A DNA stretch of 24,948 nt from positions 1 through 24,948 of the forward strand of contig NZ_DATGLN010000199.1 in assembly GCF_035294165.1 (NCBI RefSeq). The letters run 5' to 3'. Position numbers and translations under genes: made by a program. Origin of the DNA: Chthonomonas sp035294165. GTDB taxonomy: Bacteria > Armatimonadota > Chthonomonadetes > Chthonomonadales > Chthonomonadaceae. The notes under the pieces are model-generated. The model did no database searches. It was not told the DNA's origin and saw nothing but the letters and a program-made list of their open reading frames with translations. This document shows, piece by piece, positions 13,478-23,609 of this stretch. Each line of letters begins with the position of its first letter. Position 1 is the stretch's first letter.

Positions 13478-14764
13478 TTATTTCAGGTTATAGAAGGCGC
13501 TACGGCCCGGATAGATGGCCGCATCTTCGAGCATGCTTTCAATGCGAAGCAGTTGGTTATATTTCGCCACGCGGTCGGTGCGGTTGGGGGCGCCGGTTTT
13601 GATCTGACCGGTGTTGGCGGCCACGGCCACATCGGCGATGGTGGCATCCTCCGTTTCGCCGGAGCGGTGCGAGATGATGGCGGTATAGCCGGCGCGCTTG
13701 GCCACCTCGATGGCTTCCAGGGTTTCGGTGAGGGTGCCGATCTGGTTTAGTTTGATCAGAATGGAGTTGGCGCAGCCCTCTCCAATGCCGCGGCGCAGAC
13801 GTGCCGTGTTGGTAACAAAGAGGTCGTCGCCCACAAGCTGAACGTGGCCACCCAACCGCTCGGTAAGCAGTTTCCATCCCTCCCAATCGTCCTCTGCCAG
13901 GCCGTCTTCGATGGAGATAATCGGGTAACGGTCTACCAGACGCGCATAGTACTCCACCATTTCGGCGCTGGTGAGCGTTTTCCCTTCTCCTTTAAGCACA
14001 TATTTGCCATCGTGATAAAATTCGGAGGAGGCGGGGTCGAGGGCGAGATAGAAGTCGCCTCCGGGTTCATAGCCGGCTTTGGTGATGGCCTGCACGATGA
14101 TCTCGATGGCTTGCTCGTTGCTTTTGAGGTTGGGAGCGAAGCCTCCTTCGTCGCCATAGCCAGCGGAGATGCCTTCTCTTTTAAGCACATCGCGCAGCGC
14201 ATGAAACACCTCACTGCCCATGCGTAAGGCCTCCGAGAAGGTCTCGGCGCCTACGGGCATCACCATAAACTCCTGAAGGTCTACATTGCTATCGGCGTGC
14301 TTGCCGCCGTTCAAAATGTTCATCATGGGAACGGGAAGCGTGCAGGCGCCTACCCCGCCGATGTACTGATAGAGCGGAACGTCGAGGCTGTTGGCCACCG
14401 CTTTGGCCACCGCCAAAGAGACGCCCAGAATGGCGTTGGCGCCCAAATTGGCCTTATTGGGGCTACCGTCCAACTCGATAAGGCGCATGTCTATGGCGCG
14501 CTGGTTCGTCGCGTCCATATCTACAAGTTCGGGGCAGATACGCTCGTTTACGTTCTCTACGGCCGTAAGTACCCCTTTGCCACCGTAGCGGGTTTTGTCT
14601 CCGTCGCGCAGCTCCACGGCCTCGTACGTTCCTGTGGAGGCGCCGGAGGGCACCGCCGCTCGGCCCATCGAGCCATCTTCAAGATAGACATCCACTTCAA
14701 CGGTGGGGTTGCCACGAGAATCGAGGATTTCACGAGCGATGATGTCGTCAATAATCAAACCCAT
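13478..14764 (-). CDS. eno: Enolase (phosphopyruvate hydratase)
   Basis: Cytosolic enolase interconverts 2-phosphoglycerate and phosphoenolpyruvate in glycolysis and gluconeogenesis. From MGLIIDDIIARE the protein has 428 residues, the normal bacterial length. Family blocks are intact: REILDSRGNPTVEV at the N-terminus, GSPNKANLGANAILGVSLA, GDEGGFAPNL (catalytic Glu region), SIEDGLAEDDW, LVGDDLFVTN, KLNQIGTLTE (catalytic Lys), and SHRSGETEDATIADVAVA with GQIKTGAPNRTDRVAKYNQLLRIE near the end. The frame is open upstream to 14839, but that part overlaps the -10 box at 14838-14843. AGAAGGAG about 10 bases before the ATG at 14764 supports the shorter form. The gene leads a likely operon with the CxxC protein and the ftsB-like gene. 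Confidence 0.97.
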   Translation of the reverse strand: MGLIIDDIIAREILDSRGNPTVEVDVYLEDGSMGRAAVPSGASTGTYEAVELRDGDKTRYGGKGVLTAVENVNERICPELVDMDATNQRAIDMRLIELDGSPNKANLGANAILGVSLAVAKAVANSLDVPLYQYIGGVGACTLPVPMMNILNGGKHADSNVDLQEFMVMPVGAETFSEALRMGSEVFHALRDVLKREGISAGYGDEGGFAPNLKSNEQAIEIIVQAITKAGYEPGGDFYLALDPASSEFYHDGKYVLKGEGKTLTSAEMVEYYARLVDRYPIISIEDGLAEDDWEGWKLLTERLGGHVQLVGDDLFVTNTARLRRGIGEGCANSILIKLNQIGTLTETLEAIEVAKRAGYTAIISHRSGETEDATIADVAVAANTGQIKTGAPNRTDRVAKYNQLLRIESMLEDAAIYPGRSAFYNLK

Positions 14765-14837
14765 TCGTCTGTAAACTCCTTCTGGTGTTAACGCAAAAAC
14801 GCCTTGTATGTTGTCGAAGTGACGACCGGTATTCTGC

Positions 14838-14846
14838 ATTATATCA
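14838..14846 (-). promoter_or_regulatory. Extended -10 promoter of eno
   Basis: Read on the minus strand, the sequence is TGATATAAT, an extended -10 box (TGn plus a perfect TATAAT at 14843-14838). The -35 region is weak (TTAAGT with an 18-base spacer). Transcription would start near 14831, leaving a 5' leader of about 67 nt before the eno ATG. This excludes translation from the longer frame that opens at 14839. Confidence 0.65.
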
Positions 14847-14910
14847 CATAGAGTTGTTAGGACTTAAGTTTTTTGTGTTCTTGGGCGGTTTTTCGCCGTG
14901 CTGCCGTTGT

Positions 14911-16518
14911 CTACATTCTAAAAACGCCGAAGCGCGTGGGTGGAATGGGGGCATAACGCGCTGCTGCCAGCCCGAGGCCTACGGCGACACGGGTTTGCAG
15001 CGGATCGAGAATGCCGTCGTCCCAAAGGCGGGCTGTGCTGTAGTAGGGGTTTCCCTCCCGTTCGTAGGATTCGAGGATGGGGCGTTTGAAGGCCTCGGCC
15101 TCCTCTTCCGACATCGTCTGCCCGCGGGCGGCCATCTGGTCTTTTTTGATTTGAAGCAGCACGTCGGCCGCCTGTTGGCCGCCCATCACCGAGATTCGTG
15201 CGTTTGGCCACATCCACAGCAGGCGAGGGCCATAGGCGCGTCCGCACATGCCGTAGTTGCCGGCCCCGAACGAGCCGCCGATGATCACGGTGAACATGGG
15301 CACCTGCGCACAGGCCACGGCCATCACCATTTTGGCGCCGTGGCGGGCAATGCCCTCCTGCTCGTAACGCTTTCCCACCATAAACCCCGTTATATTCTGC
15401 AGAAAGATGAGAGGAATGCTCCGTTGGCAGCAGAGTTCGATGAAGTGCGCGGCCTTTTGGGCGCTTTCGGAGAAGAGCACACCGTTGTTGGCTACAATCC
15501 CCACCAAGAACCCCATCCAACGGGCGAAGCCGCAGACGAGGGTGGGGCCAAAACGCGGTTTGAACTCGTGAAAACGGCTTCCGTCCACCAGCCTCGCGAT
15601 CACTTCGCGTACCTCGAAGGGCTGTCGAAGGTCTCTGGGCACAATGCCGTAAAGCTCTTCCGGGTCGTAGTAAGGCTCTTCGGGGGAAGTGTAGTCCAGC
15701 ACCGAGGTTTGCGGGGTGGGCAGTCCCTCCACAATCTCTCTTACAAGGCGGAGGGCATCGGCATCGTTTTCGGCAAGGTAATCGGCCACGCCGCTCAGGC
15801 GCGTGTGCACATCGGCGCCGCCAAGCTCTTCGGCATCTACCACCTCGCCGGTGGCCGCGCGCACCAAAGGGGGGCCACCGAGAAAGATGGTTCCGGTTCC
15901 GCGCACGATCACGGCCTGGTCGGCCATGGCGGGCACGTAGGCCCCGCCTGCCGTGCAGCTTCCCATGACGGCGGCGATCTGGGGGATGCCCATGGCCGAC
16001 ATCTGCGCCTGGTTGTAGAAAATGCGTCCGAAATGGTCACGATCGGGAAACACTTCGGCCTGAAGCGGAAGGAAGGCCCCGCCGGAGTCGACGAGGTAGA
16101 TGCACGGCAGGTGGTTTTCGCAAGCGATCTCTTGGGCGCGAAGGTGCTTCTTTACGGTGATGGGGAAGTAGGTTCCTCCTTTCACGGTGGCGTCGTTGGC
16201 CACGATCACGCATTCCCGCCCGCCAACCATTCCGATGCCCGTTACGATCCCTGCAGAGGGCGCCTCTCCACCGTACATCTCCCAAGCGGCCAACGGGCTA
16301 AGTTCGAGAAAGGGCGTGTTCGGGTCGAGCAGCGCCTCAATACGCTCGCGTGCCGTCATTTTGCCTCGTGCGCGATGTTTGGCCACCGCCTCCGGCCCAC
16401 CCCCCTGTTTTACGCGCTCCAGCGCCTCCCTCAGCTGAGCCACCAGGGCCTGGTTATGGGCACGATTCGCCTGAAACTCGGCGCCTTGTGCCTGAACCTG
16501 CGTTAACAACCGTTGCAC
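14911..16518 (-). CDS. Acyl-CoA carboxylase carboxyltransferase (beta) subunit, methylcrotonyl-CoA carboxylase type
   Basis: This 535-residue protein transfers a carboxyl group from carboxybiotin to an acyl-CoA, most likely 3-methylcrotonyl-CoA in leucine or isoprenoid breakdown. Both crotonase-fold halves are present. The N-terminal half has KMTARERIEALLDP (53-66), VVKGG-like TVKGGTYFP (111-119), YLVDSGGAFLP and GSCTAGGAYVPAMAD (186-200). The C-terminal half has NITGFMVG, GGSFGAGNYGMCGRAY and GGQQAADVL. The ending TRFGVFRM and the overall length are typical of MCC beta subunits rather than propionyl-CoA carboxylase, although a geranyl- or other acyl-CoA substrate is possible. The start is GTG, preceded by AAGGAGGG at 8-base spacing. 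No biotin carboxylase or biotin carrier gene is adjacent, so the partner subunit must be encoded elsewhere. No dedicated promoter was recognised. Confidence 0.92.
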   Translation of the reverse strand: MQRLLTQVQAQGAEFQANRAHNQALVAQLREALERVKQGGGPEAVAKHRARGKMTARERIEALLDPNTPFLELSPLAAWEMYGGEAPSAGIVTGIGMVGGRECVIVANDATVKGGTYFPITVKKHLRAQEIACENHLPCIYLVDSGGAFLPLQAEVFPDRDHFGRIFYNQAQMSAMGIPQIAAVMGSCTAGGAYVPAMADQAVIVRGTGTIFLGGPPLVRAATGEVVDAEELGGADVHTRLSGVADYLAENDADALRLVREIVEGLPTPQTSVLDYTSPEEPYYDPEELYGIVPRDLRQPFEVREVIARLVDGSRFHEFKPRFGPTLVCGFARWMGFLVGIVANNGVLFSESAQKAAHFIELCCQRSIPLIFLQNITGFMVGKRYEQEGIARHGAKMVMAVACAQVPMFTVIIGGSFGAGNYGMCGRAYGPRLLWMWPNARISVMGGQQAADVLLQIKKDQMAARGQTMSEEEAEAFKRPILESYEREGNPYYSTARLWDDGILDPLQTRVAVGLGLAAARYAPIPPTRFGVFRM

Positions 16519-16782
16519 CGATAGACCCTCCTTGTCTCTCTCATTTCGCCGCAGGCCTCGCTCCCTCCTGCTTCTTGGGTAGATCGGCAGATGCCAACAT
16601 GCGGCGGCTTTGCTTTGGCGCTCCTCTGGTGGGGGCGCGTTACCGGTGAGGAAAATGCCTTCGTTTGTTTGAAGCCTCCATGTATGTCACACTAACAAGA
16701 GGAAAGCAGGAAAACGCCATCGAATCGCATGTTTGATGAGGGTATTGCGTGAAATTTTCGGCGATGGCTGAGGAGAAGGACG

Positions 16783-17484
16783 GTGGAAGCGATAACACGA
16801 CGGCAATGGATAGGGATGGGGCTTTTGTTGGCGACGCTGGCTTTTGGCGTAGCGTGGTTCGCCTTGCGCGAGATTCGCCCTCCGGCAAACCGTTTGTCCT
16901 TACGTGGTGTGCCGAGCCAGGTCGGCTCTTCGCCCGTAACGCCCAACCAAAGCTCATCGGCGTCGCCTACGGCTTCCTCCGGCCGCATTGCGGTGCATGT
17001 GGCCGGGGCGGTGAAGCATCCGGGGGTCTACTATCTGCCGACGGGTGCCCGCAACATAGATGCGTTGAAGGCTGCCGGAGGGCCCACGGCGCAAGCGAAC
17101 ACGGATGCCGTGAACCTGGCGGCCTACGCCCAGGATGCCTCTCAGCTCACCATTCCCACGAAGGGAGAGCCGAGCACACCCGCTGATGCGAACGCGCAAG
17201 GGGCCACAGAGACAGCATCGAACCTAAGCGGGGGGCATTCTCATGGTCATTACGGAAGCAGGGGAAATAAACTGAGGTCGCCTTCGGAGGGGCAGGTTGT
17301 CCTCAACACGGCCAATGCCCAGGAGTTGGAGCGCGTGCCGGGCATCGGCCCCTCGCTTGCAGCCCGCATTATCGCCTTTCGGCAACAAAACGGCCCCTTT
17401 CAACGGCTGGAAGACCTCATGCAGGTATCGGGCATCGGCCCCAAAAAGTTCGCCAAAATGCGCCCGTTCTTACGCCTGCATTGA
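16783..17484 (+). CDS. comEA: ComEA-type competence DNA-binding protein
   Basis: This 233-residue protein has a transmembrane anchor at about 10-28, so the bulk faces outward. A Ser/Thr/Pro-rich linker leads to an SLBB domain (about 68-125: IAVHVAGAVKHPGVYYLPTG, DALKAAGGP, DAVNLA). A low-complexity His/Gly/Ser spacer (126-170, including GGHSHGHYGSRG) follows. A helix-hairpin-helix pair ends the protein: VLNTANAQELERVPGIGPSL (173-192) and LMQVSGIGPKKF (212-223). This SLBB plus HhH layout is that of ComEA, which binds incoming double-stranded DNA during natural transformation and passes it to the ComEC channel. The start is GTG, with AGGAGAAGGA 3 bases upstream. comEC is not in the window. The last 15 bases overlap the end of the convergent oxidoreductase gene. 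Confidence 0.92.
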   Translation: MEAITRRQWIGMGLLLATLAFGVAWFALREIRPPANRLSLRGVPSQVGSSPVTPNQSSSASPTASSGRIAVHVAGAVKHPGVYYLPTGARNIDALKAAGGPTAQANTDAVNLAAYAQDASQLTIPTKGEPSTPADANAQGATETASNLSGGHSHGHYGSRGNKLRSPSEGQVVLNTANAQELERVPGIGPSLAARIIAFRQQNGPFQRLEDLMQVSGIGPKKFAKMRPFLRLH

Positions 17485-18552
17485 GGGTGCCGTTTCGGCC
17501 TGGTAGATGGAGCGCACGTCTACGACGCTACCTGTATCGGCGGCCTGCATGGCGGCGAAGGTAAGGGCGAGGGTGTTGAGGTTGTCGCGACCGCTGGTCT
17601 CGGGTTCCACCCCTGCCTCGATGCAAGCACGCCAATGATAGAGGTCGTAATGGTGCCCGGCAGCCCCAATCGGTGGCGCCCAAATCGGCTCTCCCCACAG
17701 CTCCGGCAAGGGAGTGAAGAAGTGCTGTTCGGTGTATTGCGAGAGGTCGGCGTTTTGGCGGAAGAGCCGAATCGTGCCCCAGTCATCTTTCGGATTCCAG
17801 ACGATGGAGCCGCGCGAGCCGGTGAAAGTCCAGCGTCCGTTCCATCCGGTATCGCAACCTGGAGAGGCGAACGAGCCGGAGTAGTTCACGCGCACTCCGT
17901 TCTCGAACTCGATCCACACGAAGGCGCACATATCTCCTTTGGTGTTGCTTACGGGCGGGTTCCAGGTCATTGCCTGCACGCGCACGGCGTTGCAGCCTAG
18001 GAAGTAGCGCATAAGGTCGAAATGGTGAATGGCCATGTCGAGCAGGAAAGGATGGCGCATGGTTTGGCGCCAGCCGAAGAGCAGCCCCTGAATCTGGAAC
18101 TCCACCACAAGATGATCGAGTTGCCCTATCTGCCCTTCCACGAGGAGATTGCGGATGCAGCGCGGCTGATCGTAGTAGCGATACTGCTGGGTCACCATCA
18201 GCACGCGATGGCACTCCTCGGCAACGCGCACCATATCCTTTGCGGCGGGCATCGAATCGGCCAAGGGCTTTTCGCAGAGCACGTGCAGCCCGGCGCGGAG
18301 GGCGGTTGTGGTGGTGGCATGGTGGCAGGGGGCCGGGGTACAGTCAATGAAGCCGTCGGCCTCTACCTTCGAGAGAGCTTCCTCCAGCGTGGTAAACTGC
18401 CTCTCTGGCGGCACACCGGCTATCTCGCCGGCGGCGCGAAGGGCACCTAGGTTGGTATCCACCAGGGCCACATGTTCGAAGCCTGTGCACTCTCGTGCCG
18501 TGTATATCCATGAACTGCCGAAGCCACCCACTCCGGCTTGTATCAATCGCAT
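17470..18552 (-). CDS. Gfo/Idh/MocA-family NAD(P)-dependent oxidoreductase
   Basis: This 360-residue cytosolic oxidoreductase is of normal family length. The N-terminal Rossmann fold has the glycine motif GVGGFG (7-12) and VDTNLGALRAAGEIAG. The family EKP motif is at 94-96, with Lys95 as the usual catalytic lysine. The C-terminal alpha/beta domain includes DMAIHHFDLMRYFLG (172-186), the usual metal-free substrate-site His/Asp block. Members oxidise or reduce sugars, inositols and glycosides; substrate cannot be assigned. Its neighbours on the same strand (secreted glycosidase, PhyH dioxygenase, fucose isomerase) point to sugar catabolism. AGGAAGGAA just upstream supports the ATG at 18552. A stem-loop separates it from the glycosidase gene, so it may be transcribed separately. 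Its 3' end overlaps comEA by 15 bases. Confidence 0.93.
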   Translation of the reverse strand: MRLIQAGVGGFGSSWIYTARECTGFEHVALVDTNLGALRAAGEIAGVPPERQFTTLEEALSKVEADGFIDCTPAPCHHATTTTALRAGLHVLCEKPLADSMPAAKDMVRVAEECHRVLMVTQQYRYYDQPRCIRNLLVEGQIGQLDHLVVEFQIQGLLFGWRQTMRHPFLLDMAIHHFDLMRYFLGCNAVRVQAMTWNPPVSNTKGDMCAFVWIEFENGVRVNYSGSFASPGCDTGWNGRWTFTGSRGSIVWNPKDDWGTIRLFRQNADLSQYTEQHFFTPLPELWGEPIWAPPIGAAGHHYDLYHWRACIEAGVEPETSGRDNLNTLALTFAAMQAADTGSVVDVRSIYQAETAPSMQA

Positions 18553-18588
18553 ATTTGATTCCTTCCTACATCCTAAGAACGATAGAAA

Positions 18589-18627
18589 GAGAGAAGCGTG
18601 AGGCGTGTTGTTTCGCCTGCTTCTCTC
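18589..18627 (-). terminator. Stem-loop between the glycosidase and oxidoreductase genes
   Basis: GAGAGAAGC (18589-18597) pairs with GCTTCTCTC (18619-18627), and an inner AGGCG (18601-18605) pairs with CGCCT (18614-18618), with a 3-base bulge and an 8-base loop. On the minus strand the stem is followed by TTTCTATCGTTCTT, moderately T-rich. It may terminate or attenuate the glycosidase transcript before the oxidoreductase gene. Upstream, a perfect palindrome AATACGTATT (18643-18652) overlaps a possible minus-strand -10 (TATTAT). Confidence 0.5.
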
Positions 18628-18766
18628 GATAGCTTACTTAATAATACGTATTCAGCGCGAAGGAGATAAGCATTACACATAAAGTTTACACCATCTGTTC
18701 GATAGCTTTCGACGGGATTCCTGCTTCTCATGCAAAAACCCGTACTTTTAGCGGATTGAAAAAATT

Positions 18767-20551
18767 TCAGGGCACGCGCTGCAGGCGGATGTTGCGAAAG
18801 AGCACCAGGCCCGTGTTCCCTTTGCTCACCAGGTTCACCCTTAAGAAGTCGGCCTCTTTAGGCACGACGCCTTCGACGGTGAAGGTGCGCCAGCCGTTGG
18901 TGCTTCCGGTAACGCTTTCTGTGGTAGGCCCGCCCAGCCAGCTCCAGCCCGGCCCACCGAGGAAGAGTATCTGCGCATCGTTCTCTCCGGTGGCCTCTTT
19001 GGTAAGAATCTCCATGGTGAGGCGATAGCGCTCTGCCGGCATTACGGGCACCGGCCACGACTGCCAGAGGGCCTCGGTGGTATTGGTAAGCGCCAGGGCG
19101 TGCTCTTCGGAGAATGTGGCAAAAGTGCCTTTGTCGGCTCCGCCGTAGAATACCCCTTTGTGCCAACCGTAGGCGCCGTTGGCATCTATCTGCTGTAGGT
19201 CGCCGTTGACAACCCATTGGGATGGGGTGGGCGGAGTGTGCGTGATGGTCAACGGCTGTAGGAAGGCGTGGGCGACATCGGCGACGAAGACGGGGGTTTC
19301 ACCAAGGAAACGGGGGTTCTGCTGCGGATCGGCCTTGGGGCCGCTTCCCGTTTGGGGATCGGAACTTGTGGCGAAGAGGGGAATAAGCTGCGCACGGGGG
19401 CGTAGCGGGGGCAGCAAGGCCGTTTGCCCGCGATAAGCCCATGCGATGAGCCGTTCGGTGCGCCCTTTGCGAAAAAGATAGCCTATTCCGTTTTCCAAAG
19501 GCGCGTAGCCCACGAAATGACAGCCATCGAGGAACGAGGCGATCTGGCGATAGGCATCGAAGGTGAGTTTGGGATGCATATCCGGTGAAAGCAGGCCCCA
19601 GCCTTGCAACTTCCCGCCTTCCGTCCAGTCCTGTTCGCTGAACCAAAAGAGATGTTGAACGCCCTCCGCCGCGGCGATGGTGTAGGATTGAACCAGATAG
19701 ATGGCAGCACGCTGCATGCTTTGCAGGTTCTCGATGGAGGATGTCCAGCCCATCTCGGTGATCCAGATGGGCAGATTGGGGCGGCCGTGTGCGGCTAAAA
19801 ACCGGCGTACGTTCTGCAGTTGTTGAGCTAAGTACATCTGTTCGGGGCCGTCGGACATGGAGTAGGGATGGATGCTCACGGCGTCCATGTAGGAAAGCCC
19901 TCCATGTTCGGCAATGGCTTCGAGCCAGTTGATATCCGTTTCGTTTGCGGCGGCGCCGACGATGATGCAATGGGGATCGGCCTTATGGGCGGCGAGATAG
20001 GCGGCTTTCAACAGCTCCGTGTAGGCGGCAGCGTCGGGGTGCGGTTTCCAAAAGGCGGGGATATTCGGTTCGTTCCAAATCTCCCAGCAGTGAATCTGTT
20101 TATGATAGCGGGCGACAACGTGCCCCACAAAATCGGCAAACTGCGCGAAATCTTCGGGGGTATGGGGCGATTGATGCATCCAGGCCGCTTGGTAGCAGAG
20201 GATGGGCAGCATGTGGATGTGATGACGGGCGTAGAAGGAGACAAGCCAATCGGCCTGGCTCCAATTCCAGACGCCGGGCTGCGGCTCGATGGTGCCCCAC
20301 CAGAAGTCAAAGCGATCCCACTTGGCGCCGGCCTGTTCCAGCCACTGCATCTTTTCCTGGGCGATTTGGTGGGCGTTAGGGGCGTTAAGATAGTGGAAGT
20401 AGCCGATGCCGTTGAGGCCGAACAGCGATTGGGAGGTGTCGGCACGAGCGTAAAGAGGGCTAAAACAGAAGCAGAGGAGGGCAACAAGGAGTGTTGCCCT
20501 CCTGCTCTGAAGGGAGAAGGGAGGCCTACTCGTGCAAGAACCCGTCTTCAA
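18767..20551 (-). CDS. Secreted clan GH-A glycoside hydrolase (GH39-like) with C-terminal beta-sandwich
   Basis: This is a 594-residue exported enzyme. The signal peptide has RR (17-18), a hydrophobic core at about 19-33 and likely cleavage after ARA (residue 37). The TIM-barrel part (about 42-345) carries the clan-A acid/base glutamate in WNEPN (Glu161) and the nucleophile in ITEMGW (Glu266). It also has WWGTIEPQPG near 84-93. This pattern fits a retaining glycosidase related to GH39 and similar families; the precise substrate is unknown. Residues from about 450 (WVVNGDLQQIDANGAYGW) to the end look like a carbohydrate-binding-type beta-sandwich. The start codon is TTG, preceded by GGAAGGA at short spacing and lying inside the last 26 bases of the PhyH gene. 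A strong hairpin lies within the signal-peptide codons. The gene belongs with the sugar-metabolism genes around it. Confidence 0.85.
   Translation of the reverse strand: MKTGSCTSRPPFSLQSRRATLLVALLCFCFSPLYARADTSQSLFGLNGIGYFHYLNAPNAHQIAQEKMQWLEQAGAKWDRFDFWWGTIEPQPGVWNWSQADWLVSFYARHHIHMLPILCYQAAWMHQSPHTPEDFAQFADFVGHVVARYHKQIHCWEIWNEPNIPAFWKPHPDAAAYTELLKAAYLAAHKADPHCIIVGAAANETDINWLEAIAEHGGLSYMDAVSIHPYSMSDGPEQMYLAQQLQNVRRFLAAHGRPNLPIWITEMGWTSSIENLQSMQRAAIYLVQSYTIAAAEGVQHLFWFSEQDWTEGGKLQGWGLLSPDMHPKLTFDAYRQIASFLDGCHFVGYAPLENGIGYLFRKGRTERLIAWAYRGQTALLPPLRPRAQLIPLFATSSDPQTGSGPKADPQQNPRFLGETPVFVADVAHAFLQPLTITHTPPTPSQWVVNGDLQQIDANGAYGWHKGVFYGGADKGTFATFSEEHALALTNTTEALWQSWPVPVMPAERYRLTMEILTKEATGENDAQILFLGGPGWSWLGGPTTESVTGSTNGWRTFTVEGVVPKEADFLRVNLVSKGNTGLVLFRNIRLQRVP
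20475..20503 (-). terminator. Strong hairpin inside the signal-peptide codons of the glycosidase (possible attenuator of phyH-glycosidase mRNA)
   Basis: AGGAGGGCAACA (20475-20486) and TGTTGCCCTCCT (20492-20503) are perfect 12-base complements around a 5-base loop. On the minus strand the hairpin starts 22 bases after the PhyH stop codon and is followed by a pyrimidine-rich stretch containing TTTT. It looks like a terminator for the PhyH gene, yet lies 48-76 bases into the glycosidase reading frame. Confidence 0.5.
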
Positions 20552-21383
20552 GGCGTCCTTCCATGGCGATGGTTGGTTTGCCCTCTTGTTCGCGCCAAAC
20601 GCCGCAGGGGCCGCCTCCCTCGCTCACGCCCAGAGGAACCTCGGTGCCGTCCATGCGGAGCACGGGGTGGTAGTACTGCGCCACCTTTTGGGCGTCGCCC
20701 ACAATGTAATGGCCGATAAGGGCGCGGCGGAAACGGTCTTTAGATGTGTTGGGGAAGCTGCCGTGCACTACCGAGCCGTTGAAGAAGAGCACATCGCCGG
20801 CGTCCATAATCATGGGGCGCACCTCGCACCCTTCCGGCAACGGCACGGTGACGTCGGTGAAGCTCACCGTGGTGTCGGCCTCAACTGGGCAGAGGATGGG
20901 CCAGAGATGGCTGCCGGGAACCACTTGCATGCATCCGTTCTCTTCATCGCAGGGGTCAAGGGCAAGCCATGCGGCCATGCAGGTGCCGGGCTGCACCCGC
21001 AGATAGAACTGATCCTGATGAAGCGCCTGGCCGCGTGCCCCGGCAGGCTTGAAGTAGAGCATGGTCTGCACGGCGTAAGGCTCTTTGCCCATAAGGGCGG
21101 TTAGCCAGAGGTTAAGGCGCGCATCAAGGAGCCATTCCAGGCTCAACTTGTCCCAGCGATGCATGTGGATCATGCGGGGGTAGCGTTTCAGGGGATCGGG
21201 GCTATTGAGGTCTATGCCGGCAAAATCTCCCGGTTTCGCGCCCTCCTCTCTCAGACGCATGAAGTGGTCGCGATAGCGTGCCACTTCTTCTTGAGAAAAC
21301 AGCCCACGCGCAATAACATAGCCGTTGGCGGCGTAAAACGCCTTGGCCTCTTCGATATCTTGCTGTCGTACTGATGCGGTCAT
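20526..21383 (-). CDS. Phytanoyl-CoA dioxygenase (PhyH) family Fe(II)/2-oxoglutarate oxygenase
   Basis: This 285-residue cytosolic protein has the double-stranded beta-helix signature of non-haem iron, 2-oxoglutarate-dependent oxygenases. The facial triad is His122 and Asp124 (HQDQF) with distal His207 (FFNGSVVHGSF). Arg219 or Arg220 in SKDRFRR is the likely 2-oxoglutarate ligand. Other family blocks are YFKPAGARGQALHQD, LDPCDEENGCMQVVPGSHL and DAGDVLFF. PhyH proteins hydroxylate many small molecules; substrate is not evident. In bacteria they often sit near Gfo/Idh/MocA enzymes and glycosidases, as here. The ATG has GGAGG 11 bases upstream and a near-consensus promoter about 55 bases upstream. 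The end overlaps the glycosidase start by 26 bases, suggesting translational coupling. Confidence 0.92.
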   Translation of the reverse strand: MTASVRQQDIEEAKAFYAANGYVIARGLFSQEEVARYRDHFMRLREEGAKPGDFAGIDLNSPDPLKRYPRMIHMHRWDKLSLEWLLDARLNLWLTALMGKEPYAVQTMLYFKPAGARGQALHQDQFYLRVQPGTCMAAWLALDPCDEENGCMQVVPGSHLWPILCPVEADTTVSFTDVTVPLPEGCEVRPMIMDAGDVLFFNGSVVHGSFPNTSKDRFRRALIGHYIVGDAQKVAQYYHPVLRMDGTEVPLGVSEGGGPCGVWREQEGKPTIAMEGRLEDGFLHE

Positions 21384-21441
21384 AACAAGTTTATCCTCCG
21401 AAAGCCGACTCTTTGAAGTTGAAGAGCGCAGCCTACATTAT

Positions 21442-21470
21442 ATTATACGTCCTATATAGAGCTATTTCAA
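21442..21470 (-). promoter_or_regulatory. Sigma-70-type promoter of the PhyH-glycosidase unit
   Basis: On the minus strand TTGAAA (21470-21465), a 17-base spacer and TATAAT (21447-21442) form a near-consensus promoter. Transcription would begin near 21435, about 50 nt before the PhyH ATG. It begins only 17 bases past the fucI stop, so PhyH and the glycosidase can be expressed independently of fucI. Confidence 0.75.
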
Positions 21471-21487
21471 CCTACCTTTTGTTTCGT

Positions 21488-23293
<1,806 letters not shown>

Positions 23294-23426
23294 AGCGTTC
23301 TGCTCTCCTTCCAAAGTATTTAGCACGATGTAAAATTTCCTTTTGGACTTGCCCGATTCCTGCCTCCTGCAGGCGCATCCTGCTCTGTAGGGGAAGGGAT
23401 AAGGGGGTGGTGGCTAACAACCTCCC

Positions 23427-23477
23427 GGCTCTAGAGGCAGTTTGTAGAGCAAGCCTACCTCCTTCGCCCTCTATTCC
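23427..23477. repeat. Intergenic repeat, copy A (partial)
   Basis: This copy begins with GGCTCTAGAGGCAGTTTG and ends with CTTCGCCCTCTATTCC. It matches the right two thirds of copies B and C with scattered substitutions. It has no coding potential. It lies between fucI and ileS. Confidence 0.7.
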
Positions 23478-23530
23478 ATTCTTTCATTCTTTCCGTCCTC
23501 GCGGACAGCCATGCAGCGGCTAGAGAGATA

Positions 23531-23607
23531 GAGGCTGCAGAGACAGCCAATCTCGCGGTTCTAGAGGTAGTTCATCAAGCAAGCTGACTTTGTTCGCCCC
23601 CTATCCC
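23531..23607. repeat. Intergenic repeat, copy B
   Basis: About 77 bases from GAGGCTGCAGAGA through GTTCTAGAGGTAGTT to TTGTTCGCCCCCTATCC. It is closely similar along its whole length to copy C at 23867-23946. Confidence 0.7.
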
Positions 23608-23609
23608 GA

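Noticed and set aside
14765..14839. Longer N-terminus for enolase starting at 14839
   Set aside because: The extra codons overlap the TATAAT -10 box at 14838-14843, are not part of the enolase family, and a good Shine-Dalgarno precedes the ATG at 14764.
14785..16506. Long plus-strand open frame of 573 codons opposite the carboxylase gene
   Set aside because: It is the antisense shadow of a GC-biased real gene. The minus-strand protein is a full, conserved carboxyltransferase, and the plus-strand translation has no family motifs.
19868..20719. Plus-strand open frame of 283 codons opposite the glycosidase and PhyH genes
   Set aside because: It crosses two well-supported minus-strand genes and has no ribosome binding site or motif.
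23294..23326. Upstream GTG start of fucI at 23326
   Set aside because: A strong GGAAGGAG lies inside the added codons and is correctly spaced for the GTG at 23293; the added residues are not family-like. It cannot be fully excluded.
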